64,000 bases of DNA from Apoda limacodes. Its lineage: Eukaryota; Arthropoda; Insecta; Lepidoptera; Limacodidae. Position 1 is the first letter of the stretch. Each line of letters begins with the position of its first letter. The stretch covers positions 18,369,521 to 18,433,520 of the forward strand of contig OX291544.1 of assembly GCA_946406115.1 (NCBI GenBank), written 5' to 3'. Position numbers and translations under genes: made by a program. Below the pieces are notes generated by a model, which was not told the DNA's origin, did no database searches, and was given only the letters and a program-made list of their open reading frames with translations. This document shows positions 1 through 11,100 of this stretch, in pieces.

Positions 1-1190
1 TTTAAAATAGAACATGTTGCGTCACTTTCTGATATTTATTTTGTGACCTTTTTAAATATGCCGGAATCCATTCACTGAAATTTTAAGATGAAATTACAGT
101 CATTATTAACGTGGTCGATAATGGGGTTTACTTCGCATGCATATATTAGCGGCATGTACTTTTTTATATTGTTAATAAATTACCAACATTTTTAACCGAT
201 TGCCGAAGAAAAGAGGGTAATGTTTTTAGAGCGTATTTTAGATGGTGCGAATTGCGAACGGCCATTCCTGGCAGTCTTCATTCAACGCGCACACCATGGA
301 GCCGCAAAAATTTTGAAGTGTATGTGACTATTGGTTTTTCAAATATTTTAGTACACCACTGTATGAAAAAAGTCCTATTCGTTATCTCCATCCATTCACA
401 ACCCAACACAAATACAGTCGACAATTCAAATATCGCGGTACTGCCCTGTATACTGCACTGTAGATGCTTTGCAGCGCGCAGGCCCATCGTCGTCTAGCCG
501 TTCAGGGGGCTTATTGGGAACAGTGACGAATCTGGATTTCTCGCTATCGATAACTCTGTGGCATTATAAAACGGGTTTTTTCGATAAATTTTACCCTCCA
601 CTACTGCAGACTACGAAAACTTAGTTCCAAATAATGAACTAATGCTGTCGTTAAGCAAAATGTCAATGATTCCAAGTACCCACCTAAAAGGTTTTTTCTT
701 AAGGAATTATGCAAAATGTTTTTTCCTCGTTTGTATTATAGAATAAACAGTATAATATGTATGATAAACGAAATTATAACCGGCCCCTTTTTACTGAATT
801 AAGACTTGATTGACTTGAGATTCCTTCCTACGACTTCCTGAAAGGTATTTTTTTTAATCCACAGTGTGGTCTGAGTCTGATTGTAGGCGCACAACATTGT
901 AGCTTTAATATTTTGTATTTGCAGGCAGTGGTATCGTCAAAATCACCAATTTAAGAAACACATGTTCAACAGAACAGTCGGATGAAGAAAGCAGAAATGT
1001 GTAACATTAGAAAAAACTGCGTCTCAAAAAACCTTTGTGGATTATATAACGATAACAATTTTGTCTGCCGTATGTGCAATGCAATTAATTGGTTCAATCC
1101 GGTGCCCCTTACTTATTTATTAAACTAATCATCACAATCAGTTAACATTAAACGAAGTTATATATGAAACTAAAGAAAGAGATAGATCCT
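1..1190. other. AT-rich DNA without a recognised gene
   Basis: Short open frames of 60-80 codons occur on both strands around 252-497, but they overlap each other and resemble no family I know. No splice-flanked exon or terminal repeat was seen. The stretch ends where CR1-like LINE sequence begins. Confidence 0.6.
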
Positions 1191-1830
1191 TTTAGATAAG
1201 GTGAAGCTGGCGTCCAAAAAACTAGGTGTACTCAACAGAGCGAGGCAGTACTTCACGTCGGGGCAAAGGTTACTGCTTAACAAGTCGTAGGTTCGGCCCC
1301 ATATGGAGTACTGCTGCCATCTCTGGGCGGGTGCACCCGGATACCAGCTTGGACCTTTTGACACAGTTCACCGACGGGCTGTGAGAATTGTCGACGATCC
1401 CAAACTCACTTGCCGTATCGAACCCTTAAGTCTGAAGAAAGCATTTGCCTCCCTGTATGTGTTTCACAGCTTGTACAATGGGATGTGTTCTGAGCAAGTG
1501 TTTGAAATGATGCCCACGGTTACTTTCTACCATCGCACCGCTCGCCATAGACAGGGATTTAATTCTCATACTTTAGAACCGAAATGGTCGCGTACAGTGT
1601 GGTTTCAGAGAAACTTTCTCCCGCGAACGCTTGGGTTGTGGAATGAGCTCCCTGCCAAGGTTTTCCCTAAGAACTACAGTATGGGGTTCTTCAAGAAAGC
1701 AGTTATTGGATTTTTGAAGGGACGGCAATGCGCGAGTGATATCCCTGGTGTTGCAAGCGTCCATAGGCCACGGTGACCGCTTACCATCAGGCGTACCGTG
1801 TGCACACCTTAGTGGTATAAAAAAAAAGAT
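1191..1830 (+). mobile_element. CR1-like non-LTR retrotransposon, 5'-truncated 3' end
   Basis: The translation is the C-terminal end of a LINE reverse transcriptase ORF: a KKLGVLNRARQYF stretch, then YCCHLWAGAP, RIVDDPKL, LYNGMCSE, NFLPRTLGLWNELPAK and a terminal GFFKKAVIGFLKGRQ block. An in-frame TAG (about 1288) and the missing upstream ORF show it is dead. The copy ends in an A-rich tail after GTGGTATAAAAAAA near 1829, as LINE 3' ends do. The same tail recurs at about 11.7, 23.4, 31.1 (minus), 49.2 (minus), 52.2 and 55.1 kb, so this is an abundant family here. The CR1/Jockey-group label comes from remembered lepidopteran consensus motifs; the exact clade is not proven. Confidence 0.8.
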
Positions 1831-1930
1831 GGTGTATCAATTTTAATAGGCATCCCAAAAGTAAATATTTTTACTCGGTAGACAGTACTGAATGTTACCC
1901 AGATGGAAAAGAACGCAATGAATATATATT

Positions 1931-2280
1931 TTAACCCTTTATAAGGCATAAGCTTCCAGAGGTGATACAATAAAACTATTTATATATCTGCTTTTTTTGG
2001 TTGCGTGTTTCAGACAATCTTCAGAATGCGTAAAAGTAGAAGAATTCTCACCGATTTCGAGATAGTTCATAGATTGAAAGAGATATTTGGCCTCCCCGAT
2101 GATCCCGATGTGTCGGATGATAATTTAGAATCAGACGAAGATGATGTACAGTATGATGTACAGTAAGAAAATAATTTTCGAAAAGTGTGGAGTCCCGTTG
2201 TGCATAACACCATGCTTCACTGCATTCCACAGGGAATAATATAGGCAGAGGGAATATTGTTACCACAATGTTTTTTTTTT
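1931..2280 (+). mobile_element. Internally deleted piggyBac half (plus orientation)
   Basis: After the terminal TTAACCC, a splice-like TTTCAG precedes codons starting MRKSRRILTDFEIV and an acidic tract ending DDVQYDVQ, stopping at about 2165. This matches the transposase N-terminus encoded on the minus strand near 3900-4034. At 2168 the sequence jumps to the element's 3' end (KIIFEKCGVPLCITPCF reading). The whole transposase core is missing, so this half resembles a MITE derivative. Confidence 0.8.
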
Positions 2281-2430
2281 ATTGCTTTTCAGAAAATGAA
2301 AAAAAATGGAAAAAAATAAAAAAAAAACATTGTGGTAACAATATTCCCTCTGCCTATATTATTCCCTGTGGAATGCAGTGAAGCATGGTGTTATGCACAA
2401 CGGGACTCCACACTTTTCGAAAATTATTTT
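2168..2430. repeat. Perfect 113-bp palindrome at the piggyBac tail-to-tail junction
   Basis: Arms at 2168-2280 and 2318-2430 are exact reverse complements over all 113 bases, separated by a 37-bp A-rich spacer. Each arm carries the end of the transposase cysteine-rich domain and the element's subterminal region. Exact identity is unusual beside the heavily decayed transposase. Confidence 0.95.
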
Positions 2431-4034
2431 CGACCTTTTGTCTGCTTGTTTGGTGCTACACATCCTGCAGCGTTTATATGTGGGCGACTCCGTGGGCATG
2501 TGGTCTCCAACGTTACTGTAACGGAGCGCCTGGGGGATGACATGTAAAACCTTTTGACGATTCTGTGACATGACAGCTTTATTTATGCAGACATGGTTGC
2601 CGATTGACCGCCGCTTTCTGCTCGTAAACCACCCAATCAGTCCTCTTGCCACTGATACACGAAATAGACAGTTTTGTTATATTTGGATTTTGACAATATA
2701 ACAAAAAGGAATTCGTTATACTTGCATCAAGCAGAAAGTAAAATATACGGAGCCACCATTTCTTACTCCTTGAATACGTGCTTTTTATCGAAGTGGTCGA
2801 CGCCTCCCATCCTTTTGGTGTACTCTTTTAGAGCTGCAAGGCATTCAATCGTCATCTTTGTGCCATCTTTCTGAGTCCACGATACACTAGTTTTCCCAAT
2901 TTTTGGATGAAATGCATTTGTCAACAAAAGGACCTCCTTGGTATCTTGCCAAACGTGGAAAGCTACATTCCCCTTGACCCTCCATTTAAATTGTCCTTTT
3001 GCCAGCTTCAGTTTACGTTTACCCTTTATCAGATTGGGCAAATCTTTACTGTGTCGTCGCACCGTTCCAGTTGCGACAGAATCATTGATTCATCAATGCT
3101 TTGGGACGAAGAAGCTCTAGCGTTTCTAAAACAAGCATGATTAATTATATCTAACAATGGCCGTAATTTATAAAGTCTTTCGTTTTTCGGGCTTGTCTTT
3201 GCTGGTTGCTGAGCGTTATCATTAAGATGCAGTCATTGCAGTATTTCCTTAAATCTTTTTACAGGCATTGTTTCTGCTACTTCATCTACTCGAAAACCAG
3301 GAACCAATAAAGGTCAATAGAAGGAAGTTTATTATATCCCATGATTATAATAATACCTAGAAAGGCTTTTAGTTCCTTTTTATCTAATTCTGTCCATCCT
3401 TCAACTTTGCTTTGCTCGGCGAATAAGTTAGTTTGATACACCATAGACTCAAAGACTTTGTCAGTAAAAATTTTTTCGAACATAATTACGGGTCTTAAGC
3501 GGCTGCTAAACATAGGTTGAGGTGCCATTGGGATTTCGTCGTAGATGCTAGGCGTAGACCGATATGTTGTCCACTTACTTTTTTTCCACGTTACTTCGTC
3601 GCCGTCCTAGTCTTCGGTTTCCGAATCATCATATATATTAACTGGAGATTTTGTCCTTAGTACTGAGGTCTGTTGAGTGCTAGATAATGTACTAGGCAAA
3701 ACTTCAACTCTTGTTGCCCGCCTAGGACGATCACTTTGTGATGATTGGGGTACTGGACTGGGTGGAATCTGCACAGGCGTGACACCACTAGGCTGAAATT
3801 CATGAAGTATTGGGCTACTTGGTGGATCTGAAGTCGGTGCTATAGGCCCGTCATTGGGCTCATTATAGTTTTCAAGAATCTTGTGAAGTTTCGCGGTACT
3901 GTACTGTACTGTACATCATCTTCGTCTGATTCTAAATTATCATCCGACACATCGGGATCATCGGGGAGGCCAAATATCTCTTTCAATCTATGAACTATCT
4001 CGAAATCGGTGAGAATTCTTCTACTTTTACGCAT
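2359..4034 (-). pseudogene. piggyBac transposase relic
   Basis: Read on the minus strand, the order is: N-terminal MRKSRRILTDFE with an acidic stretch (from 4034); then MFEKIFTDKVFESMV and KELKAFLGIIIIMGYNKLP (about 3485-3310), typical of the piggyBac DDE domain; then VDEVAETMPVKRFKEILQ, a stop, and SIDESMI, which carries the first catalytic-region Asp; then directly KGNVAFHVWQDTKEVLLLTN and GGVDHFDKK (3062-2763); and last a C-terminal cysteine-rich domain with CRMCST, CEKCGVPLC-like and CFTAFH (to 2359). The segment between SIDESMI and the VRRHSKDLP region, which should contain the second catalytic Asp, is deleted. Several frameshifts and stops separate the pieces. The protein cannot function as it stands. 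Confidence 0.85.
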
Positions 4035-4510
4035 TCTGAAGATTGTCTGAAACACGCAACCAAAAAAAACATGCATTTCATGCTCGCCACGGGCAGAGGG
4101 AATATTTTTACCACCATCCAAAATGCTCCACATGGGCAGAAGGAATATATTTACCACCACAAAAGAAGCACATAAAAAAATGGCAAATGCAAAATTAAAA
4201 ATTGAACTGAAAACATGTGAATAAACATTATGAAATAACAATAAAAACTACTTGCCCTTTGATGGTTCCGAAATTTGAATATGCAAAAAGATTCATGAAC
4301 AGATGTCGAAATTCACTTGTTTTCACACTGATTACCGCCACAGACTAAAAAAAATTTACGACGACCGATCCCAAGTCCTTGATAAGAAATGTTAAGGGGG
4401 TTTTCTCAAGTAATGTTGCCATAGAAAAAAAACGATCGCTCCATAAGTTAAAAAACAAAAGGGCAAATCTATGGTGGGAAAAATATTCCCCCTGCCTTAT
4501 TAAGGGTTAA

Positions 4511-6268
4511 TGATGAAATTGAAGTATTTACACTACCATAGACGCATTTGAGCTTTACTTACGAGTATCTATCAGTGACTGTTCAACTGATCAACGGTTA
4601 AAAAGTAAAGTTTATTTGGTTATGGTTTTACCTATATGTAACGTGTTTGCCTGTACTTTCAAATTTGTAAATAAATTGAACAACTTTAATAAGTCTATAT
4701 TCTCATTTTGCTTTTACTTGATTATCTGTTTGATTATCACTTGATAAAGTTGATTTTCCAATCATTTTGAATGTTTGTTCGAAACACAATGCTTACACTG
4801 ACAGGAGTGTCAGCCGAATCTAGGACATAGTAAGTGCTTGTTTAATATAAATGAATAATTCATGAGACAGGCGTACGAAAACTACTTTTTCAACTTTTAC
4901 GTTGTGTTTGGAATATAATATAATTTATGTTTCGGCTGTGATACGAGGAAGAAATTAGAGAATATGTACAAATTTATAAGTAATTAAACTATAAGAATGG
5001 ATAGAAAAGTTAAATTTTGCTCCGATAGTGATTTTTTGAGAATACTTTTAGTTCGAGTGAAAACGTTCCTATATGGCTCCATACAAAATCTTAATGTCAA
5101 TTGATGTCATCGCCATAAAAAGTTATTTAAAAAGGCGTTACGATTGGTTTGCCGGCCTTGGCCAAAAACGTAAACATTTCTAGAGAATTTCAATTTAATG
5201 TGCAAGAATTTATGATTTTGTGTTTGCATTTAACAGCAAGTAAATGAATTATGCCGAACAGTGGCGTTAAAAAACATTAACAGTATTCTTTACTAAGAGA
5301 GTAAATCGCTGTATGAGTATATTGTCTCATTTTATGAAGGAGGTCGAACGGGTAATTAGTTGATTTTTGCGATTGAAATCAATTTAGGAAGTATTATCAG
5401 GAGAAAAACTGCATCATATATTTTTTCAACGCCATTGAACAAAATATAATAAATTCCTGATGTTTAGATAACAAAGTCGCTTTTCACGTATGTCTGACTG
5501 CTTGGTTCTTTGTAAATACGCAACCCATTTTGTACTGCTAATTTCGGAAGTTTTATATGTATAATTCTTCCTAATCATATTTATAAAAGTAAAGAAAAAT
5601 CGATATTACCTAATCCAGTCGCCAAAAAAAAAAAAATTTTAGGTACATACATGGCTTACGCTGGTTTAATCTTAAAAGATACCGCTACAGAATTGTAAGT
5701 CTTTAAAGGTGCACAAAAAACAGTAACGATTTATTGATTGTTTAAAAGTGTGGTAGAAAAATTGGTTTGTTTGCAAACCTTTTTTAACCAACATACATAT
5801 GTAATAAGGAACCTTACCCTTTTAAATATATTAGTTACTTCATGCATTTAATGCTGACTTACTAATATATCAAGGCATAGCGCAAACTACTCGGTCTACA
5901 GAAATTTTGCACAGAAGTTTCTGTAAAAGACGAGCACTAAGAAAGGATTTTGCATTTATCTCGTAGAGGGCTAAATAGGGGTTGACAATTTTTATATGAA
6001 TTCCAATATTTTTGTCGGTAAAACTGTCAACAGTTAAAAGCTTTCTCTTTTTTTCAAAAGTAAGCTATGTTAATATCATATAAGTAGTTCGGGCAACAAA
6101 ATTAATAATGCTGTTCGCCGATACGCACTGCTGATGTGACGGCTGGATTTTGAATTTTATGGATATCTACTCGATATCTCGCGTTTTGGATACTTTAAAA
6201 ATGCTTAGAAGTTTTAAACATTTTATGGGAAAATACTCGATAACTCGCTATAACAACAAATACTAAAA
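4511..6268. other. AT-rich DNA, nothing recognised
   Basis: No open frame of note, no terminal repeats and no tRNA-like boxes were seen. One poly-A run of 13 occurs near 5624. The right end merges into a family B repeat. Confidence 0.5.
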
Positions 6269-6616
6269 AAACCGGCCAAGTGCGAGTTGGAAGAGTTGGG
6301 AGTTGGCAAAATGATATTAGAAACCTTAATATCATTAATGAAGACCTAACCATAGATATCCCACACGTATTGGTTTGATGAAAAAAAAAAATTGGGTTTG
6401 TTTGTTTTGAACTCCCAAAATTTATTGTTTTTTTTTTGCTATTTTTGCGTGAAAATCTTAATGAGATTCACAGAATACATCTACTTACCAAGTTTCAACA
6501 GTATATTTCTTATAGTTTCGGAAAAAAGTGGCTGTGAGGGACGGACAGACAGACAGACATGACGAATCTATAAGAATTCCGTTTTTTGCCATTTGGCTAC
6601 GGAACCCTAAAAACAG
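6269..6616 (+). repeat. Dispersed repeat family B (GGCCAAGTGCGAG ... TACGGAACCCTAAAAA), long variant
   Basis: It starts ACCGGCCAAGTGCGAGT and ends GGCTACGGAACCCTAAAAA, with a GACAGACAGACAGACATGAC block before the end. The same two ends bound copies near 27.9, 41.8-42.2, 44.9-45.3, 54.4, 54.9, 58.6 and 60.5 kb. It has no coding capacity. This is a very common lepidopteran interspersed repeat; its class (SINE-like or other non-autonomous) cannot be settled from the sequence alone. Confidence 0.75.
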
Positions 6617-8060
6617 AATAAAATAGATATTTAATACGAAAAACGTAATTTTTTTTTGCTTGTTTTTGCTCGATATTGATAACGGCAACTGGTAGACGCT
6701 TGAAATATGCACAAAATATTTATTTAAATATTCACTTAAAAAAAATATTAAATTAACAGAACCAGAACAGAAAAACAGAACCTTTATAATTTCGTCATGT
6801 GCGGAACCATCCGTTCCTATATCACACACATCACACTTATATCGTCGATTTTATAACTAATCTAATAAAATTTTACAGAAAGGACTTATTATTTCGTTGA
6901 AAATACCGGAGGTTTTGTTTTGGTAATAACAAACGCTAAATACAACAATTTAAAACAATGACATAAGGCTATGCACTAGACAAAAGGATGTTTCGTAACG
7001 TATAAATATAAATATATGCATTTTAATGTTTCAAATATTGAGATTTTGCTATAAAAATTGGCCAATAACTGTGTATTTACGTGATCTAGACTATGCGTCC
7101 ATGGCGACACATTAATATACCTTCTTTGTCCAAGGAGCGGTGTAAAATGACACAATAAAGGTACTATACTAATTTTGTTTTCGCCTCAATCAAAGATAGT
7201 AGTTAGCGATACACTTTCGAATATTATTCCATACCTATCACGAAAAATATCGTTTTTTTGTTAACTTATATTGACATTCATTCATATTTTATTTTTATTT
7301 TCGAGATTCGTAGTCAAACAATAATTTCTCTCACCATACATTTTTTTACGCACAATCATTATGTGGGGTATCGTTGGATTTAAAGTACAAAAATTTGTGT
7401 AAAAAACTTTTTAAAACCATGGTCTAGTTTTAAACAAAATCTGTTTATAAGTTTCTTCGATATCCGCAATAATTCTAATTTTACGGAACTCTAACTTTTA
7501 TTACTTGGAAGTGACTATTAAAGATATTCTGGTGGTTGTTCAGCTGTTAAGATATTTGGTCTATATAGTGTTTTTTATTACAAGTTCCTTCATTATTCTT
7601 AGTGACCTCATTTTTCAATTTGACAAATTTCATTCGTTTAAATACCAATTCAAACATTTTCCCGTAAAATAGAATAACCTTTTTTTAGTAGTAGGTTCAA
7701 TTCTGACCCTGATTAGCTATAGTGTGTTGACAAAAATATTATATAAATGTAACTTAATCAGTGTTTTTTTATTAAATTACCTTGGCTATTGGAATCTGAT
7801 TTAAATATTTTTAATAAACTATTTATAGACCAAATGTAAGTTATAGTAAGAAGATAAAATACCTACTTCTGTTTGTTTTTTTATTAATTAGGTGTAGATT
7901 TTAAATATTATTTATATTTTTTAGGAATGCGATGTTAGGTGTCTCAAATATTTCATTTGTTATTCCGCAAATGAATAAAGGTGGACGTATATTATTCAAA
8001 TGTCACTAAAGTTTTATTCATTGAAAACAAAATGCAAATTAAACAATGGGACCAATGTCA
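6617..8060. other. Upstream region of the cuticle gene, AT-rich
   Basis: No coding signal. The first part (to about 6800) resembles the body of family B (ATTGATAACGGCAACTGGTAGACGC). The rest is the 5' flank of the cuticular protein gene and could hold its tissue- and stage-specific enhancers; no specific binding site was identified. Confidence 0.45.
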
Positions 8061-8076
8061 TGTTGCGTTGGTCTAG

Positions 8077-8110
8077 TATAAATGTTAAAAAGTCATTGGC
8101 AAATATCAGT
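8077..8110 (+). promoter_or_regulatory. Core promoter of the cuticular protein gene
   Basis: A TATA box (TATAAAT, 8077-8083) lies 31 nt before the A of an arthropod initiator TCAGT (8106-8110, predicted +1 at 8108). The spacing is canonical for strongly expressed, regulated insect genes. The predicted 5' leader is about 23 nt, ending at the ATG at 8131. Confidence 0.85.
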
Positions 8111-8130
8111 CGCACACTCAACTAGTGAAA

Positions 8131-11100
8131 ATGAAGTCTGTGGTAAGTTTGACCCATATATTTTCCTAAATAAAACAAAAAAAACTTCCTTATACTGTTC
8201 ATATATCATAAAGCAATCAATGTACTATTTAAATTATTACTTAATTACATTATTATATGTGTAGTTTTTGTGAATTACCAATAAATGTAGTTTTTGGAGC
8301 ATCAAACGATTAATATTATTGATTGTCAAATTATATTATTGTTTAATTTACTAAAAGTTCTGTTATTTATTCTTGAAATGTTTTCATATTTTGGCGATCT
8401 AATTTAATTTAAATTTTTTCGTTTTGAGTTATTTGTTTTACTACACACATATCCTTTTTATTGACAATTTAAAAGAAAAAGAAAATATTATTAGTATAAA
8501 TATATATGTAAAGTGTAATGTTAATTTTAACGAATAATTTAATTTAAATATTTGTTGTCTTTGCTACTTAGGTATTAAAAAATTAGAAATAATATGATCA
8601 TGTAATAAACTTATGAATATCTAGCTAGCCCGAGCTTTAGCCTTGTGTGCCAAAAAGCGATAGTGATCATAGAAACGCTTATATCCTACCGAGTAATGAA
8701 GTTACCTTAAATGTAAAACTTTACTAAGTAAAGTGCAACTTTGTTGTATTGTTTGTAATTGTAAAATATTACCACCAACCATATATTATTGTATTAAGAA
8801 TTGCTAGTAATTACCACATATACCGGATTATTACTATTATTAATGTAAACTTGTTTTTTCTCATGTAGGTAAGTGACTTTTTGTCTTAATGGGTAATAAA
8901 GATCTTCAAACCGAAAACCGAAAGTGCAACTTTCCTATTTGGTCGGGTAATAAGGGTTTTATGGTCGTTTTCAATGTGGAGCACACTTGACTAGATGCCC
9001 CTAACATATTTTGTTGATGGTAAATTATGAATTTTCCTTCATAGAATTTATATTTTCTCCACGGGACATTTCTAAGGTAAACCCTTGTAGGGTTAACCCT
9101 TGAAATTTGTTGGTCGTGGCCAAGTGGTTTCGGTGTCTGACTCCCGTTTTAAGGAGCAGAGGTTCGAGCTCGGCATGCCCTAATGAGTCTTTTTCTTAAT
9201 TGTTTGATCACACCACATGCCCACTACAAAAACATAATAATTTATTTTAAAAATAATTATGTTTGCCTTTAGTACAGTTAAAGCGGGCTTAACCAAAAAG
9301 TTTAATACCCTAAGCTGCCACATTCTTCCACATCTATGTTATTGACAAGTCACTTGCCACTGACCTTTAGCAGGATAAAAGTAAACAGGGATGATAGTAA
9401 AAACAAATGAAGGGTGCAGTATTTGTTGCTTTGATAAAATTATTTTGGAATAAAACGTCACTGTGACAGGCCCCAAAATCTCCGTTTTCGGTTACTTTTC
9501 ATAGCTTAAGGTACCTTAAGGGCTCTGTTAGAAAAAATTGAAAAAGGCCAGAATAATAACAGAGTCATTGGTACACAAATTGTTTTTAAACGACGCCTTT
9601 GTCCGCCCTTAACATGGATAATAATAAACTTTCTATAAAAATTTCAAGAAATTCATTGCTAAGTACACCCAAATAGTTCATTTCGGTTTTATCATCTTTT
9701 ATACGGAGTTCGTACGTCATTAGAAATGGTGCTGTATTTGTATAACTGGAAGGCAGTGGGACTGTTGACTACGAAAACCATACTGAGCATGGCTTGACAT
9801 GCTCTTTACCAGTTTTTTTTTATCACAAAAAGATATATTGAAAAGAATATTGTTTTAGGTAATTTTTGCAGCGTTGTTACCTTTTTTACATGCGCAACCT
9901 GAAGACGGGCCATTGTCTATAGATCTATTAACAGACTTACAAGCTCCTGATGAGCCAAGTAATGACCTAAGTGACGAACCTTTTAAAGGAATTGAAACTG
10001 AATCAAATCAACCACTGATAATTGAAGAGTTTGGAGAAAATCCCACTGATTTATTCAATAAAATAAACGAAGAATCGAAACCTTTTTTGGGCCAGGAACT
10101 TGAAGTTCCAGAAGTTGCTGAAGTTGATGGTCCATTTCCACCTCAGCCGAGCTCTGAATTACCTGAAGTTTTGATTGTTGAAACTGAGGCACCGACTTCT
10201 GCAGCGCCTAGGACTACAATAACATCAACTAAGCAACCATTCTCCTTTACTTCCCTAACAACTACAACTCCTTTCCCACTACGTAAACCATCTTTCTTTT
10301 CTTTCCCAACAACTCGTTCTACAACACCTAGTCCGACACCTACTAAGAAAGTACCTGAAATCATATTATTAAGCCCTTCTACAACAACAACCCAAAAGCC
10401 TGAGCAGCCACCACCACGACAGCAGCCAGAACCTCAAGTAGTTTCTCGTGTTTCATCAAGTGACAGAAACGCTAAAGTCCTTGAAAACACTTATGAAATC
10501 AATCCCGACGGCACCTACAGTTATTTGTGAGTATTAGTTTTATCCAGTTTTAAGTAAAGTAAATATCTTGTTTATATCATTACTAGACGAACTCTACGGT
10601 TTCACCCGCAAAAAAAAAACCTATTCCTGTGCAGTGAACTTTTGATTAGTAACAAAAATCGAGCTAACTTAATACGAGACGTAATGAAAAGAGCCTCGCA
10701 AAAAAAAATATTTTCGTAGCAACTCTTTATCCTACTAATATCATAAATGTGAAAGTTCGTTTGGATGGATGTTTGTTTCTCTTTCACGCTTCAACCACTG
10801 GACGGATCGGGTTGAAACTTGGCATACATATAGATAAGATCCTGAAATAGCAAATAGGCTACTTTTGATCCCGAAATTACCGCGGGAATAACTATAACCG
10901 AGCTTAAACGAACTATAGCAATAGCTTGATATAGCAAACATTATTAGTGTAATTAAGGAGTAAATCACAGTCGCCGACTACCGAATTTAGGGCGGGCTAA
11001 TTAAGGAGTAAAACACAGTATTAATACTGAGATTAAATAAAGGAGTCCCACGCCGATAACCGAATTTAGGGCGGGCGGAGCCGCTGGCAAAGTCTAGTCT

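Larger units (their letters stand above)
1931..4510. mobile_element. Rearranged piggyBac-like element with TTAA ends
   Basis: Both outer ends are TTAA followed by nearly identical inverted termini: TTAACCCTTTATAAGGCA at 1931 and, on the minus strand from 4510, TTAACCCTTAATAAGGCA (one mismatch in 18). TTAA target duplication and a CCC terminus are piggyBac hallmarks. Inside, a short plus-strand piece (5' end plus 3' end of the element) is joined tail to tail to a longer minus-strand copy carrying the transposase relic. A motif close to GGCAGAGGGAATATTTTTACC recurs subterminally near 2243, 2344 (inverted), 4092 and 4136, and as a variant near 4490 (inverted); these may be transposase-binding sites, which is inference. 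The element is non-autonomous because the transposase is broken. Confidence 0.85.

Noticed and set aside
4511..6268. Search for additional cuticle-type exons upstream of the RR-1 gene
   Set aside because: No RR consensus, signal peptide exon or TATA/TCAGT pair was seen, so no neighbouring cuticle gene is claimed.
9107..9180. Possible functional tRNA gene
   Set aside because: A and B boxes are present but the acceptor stem ends do not pair convincingly; fits a SINE head better.
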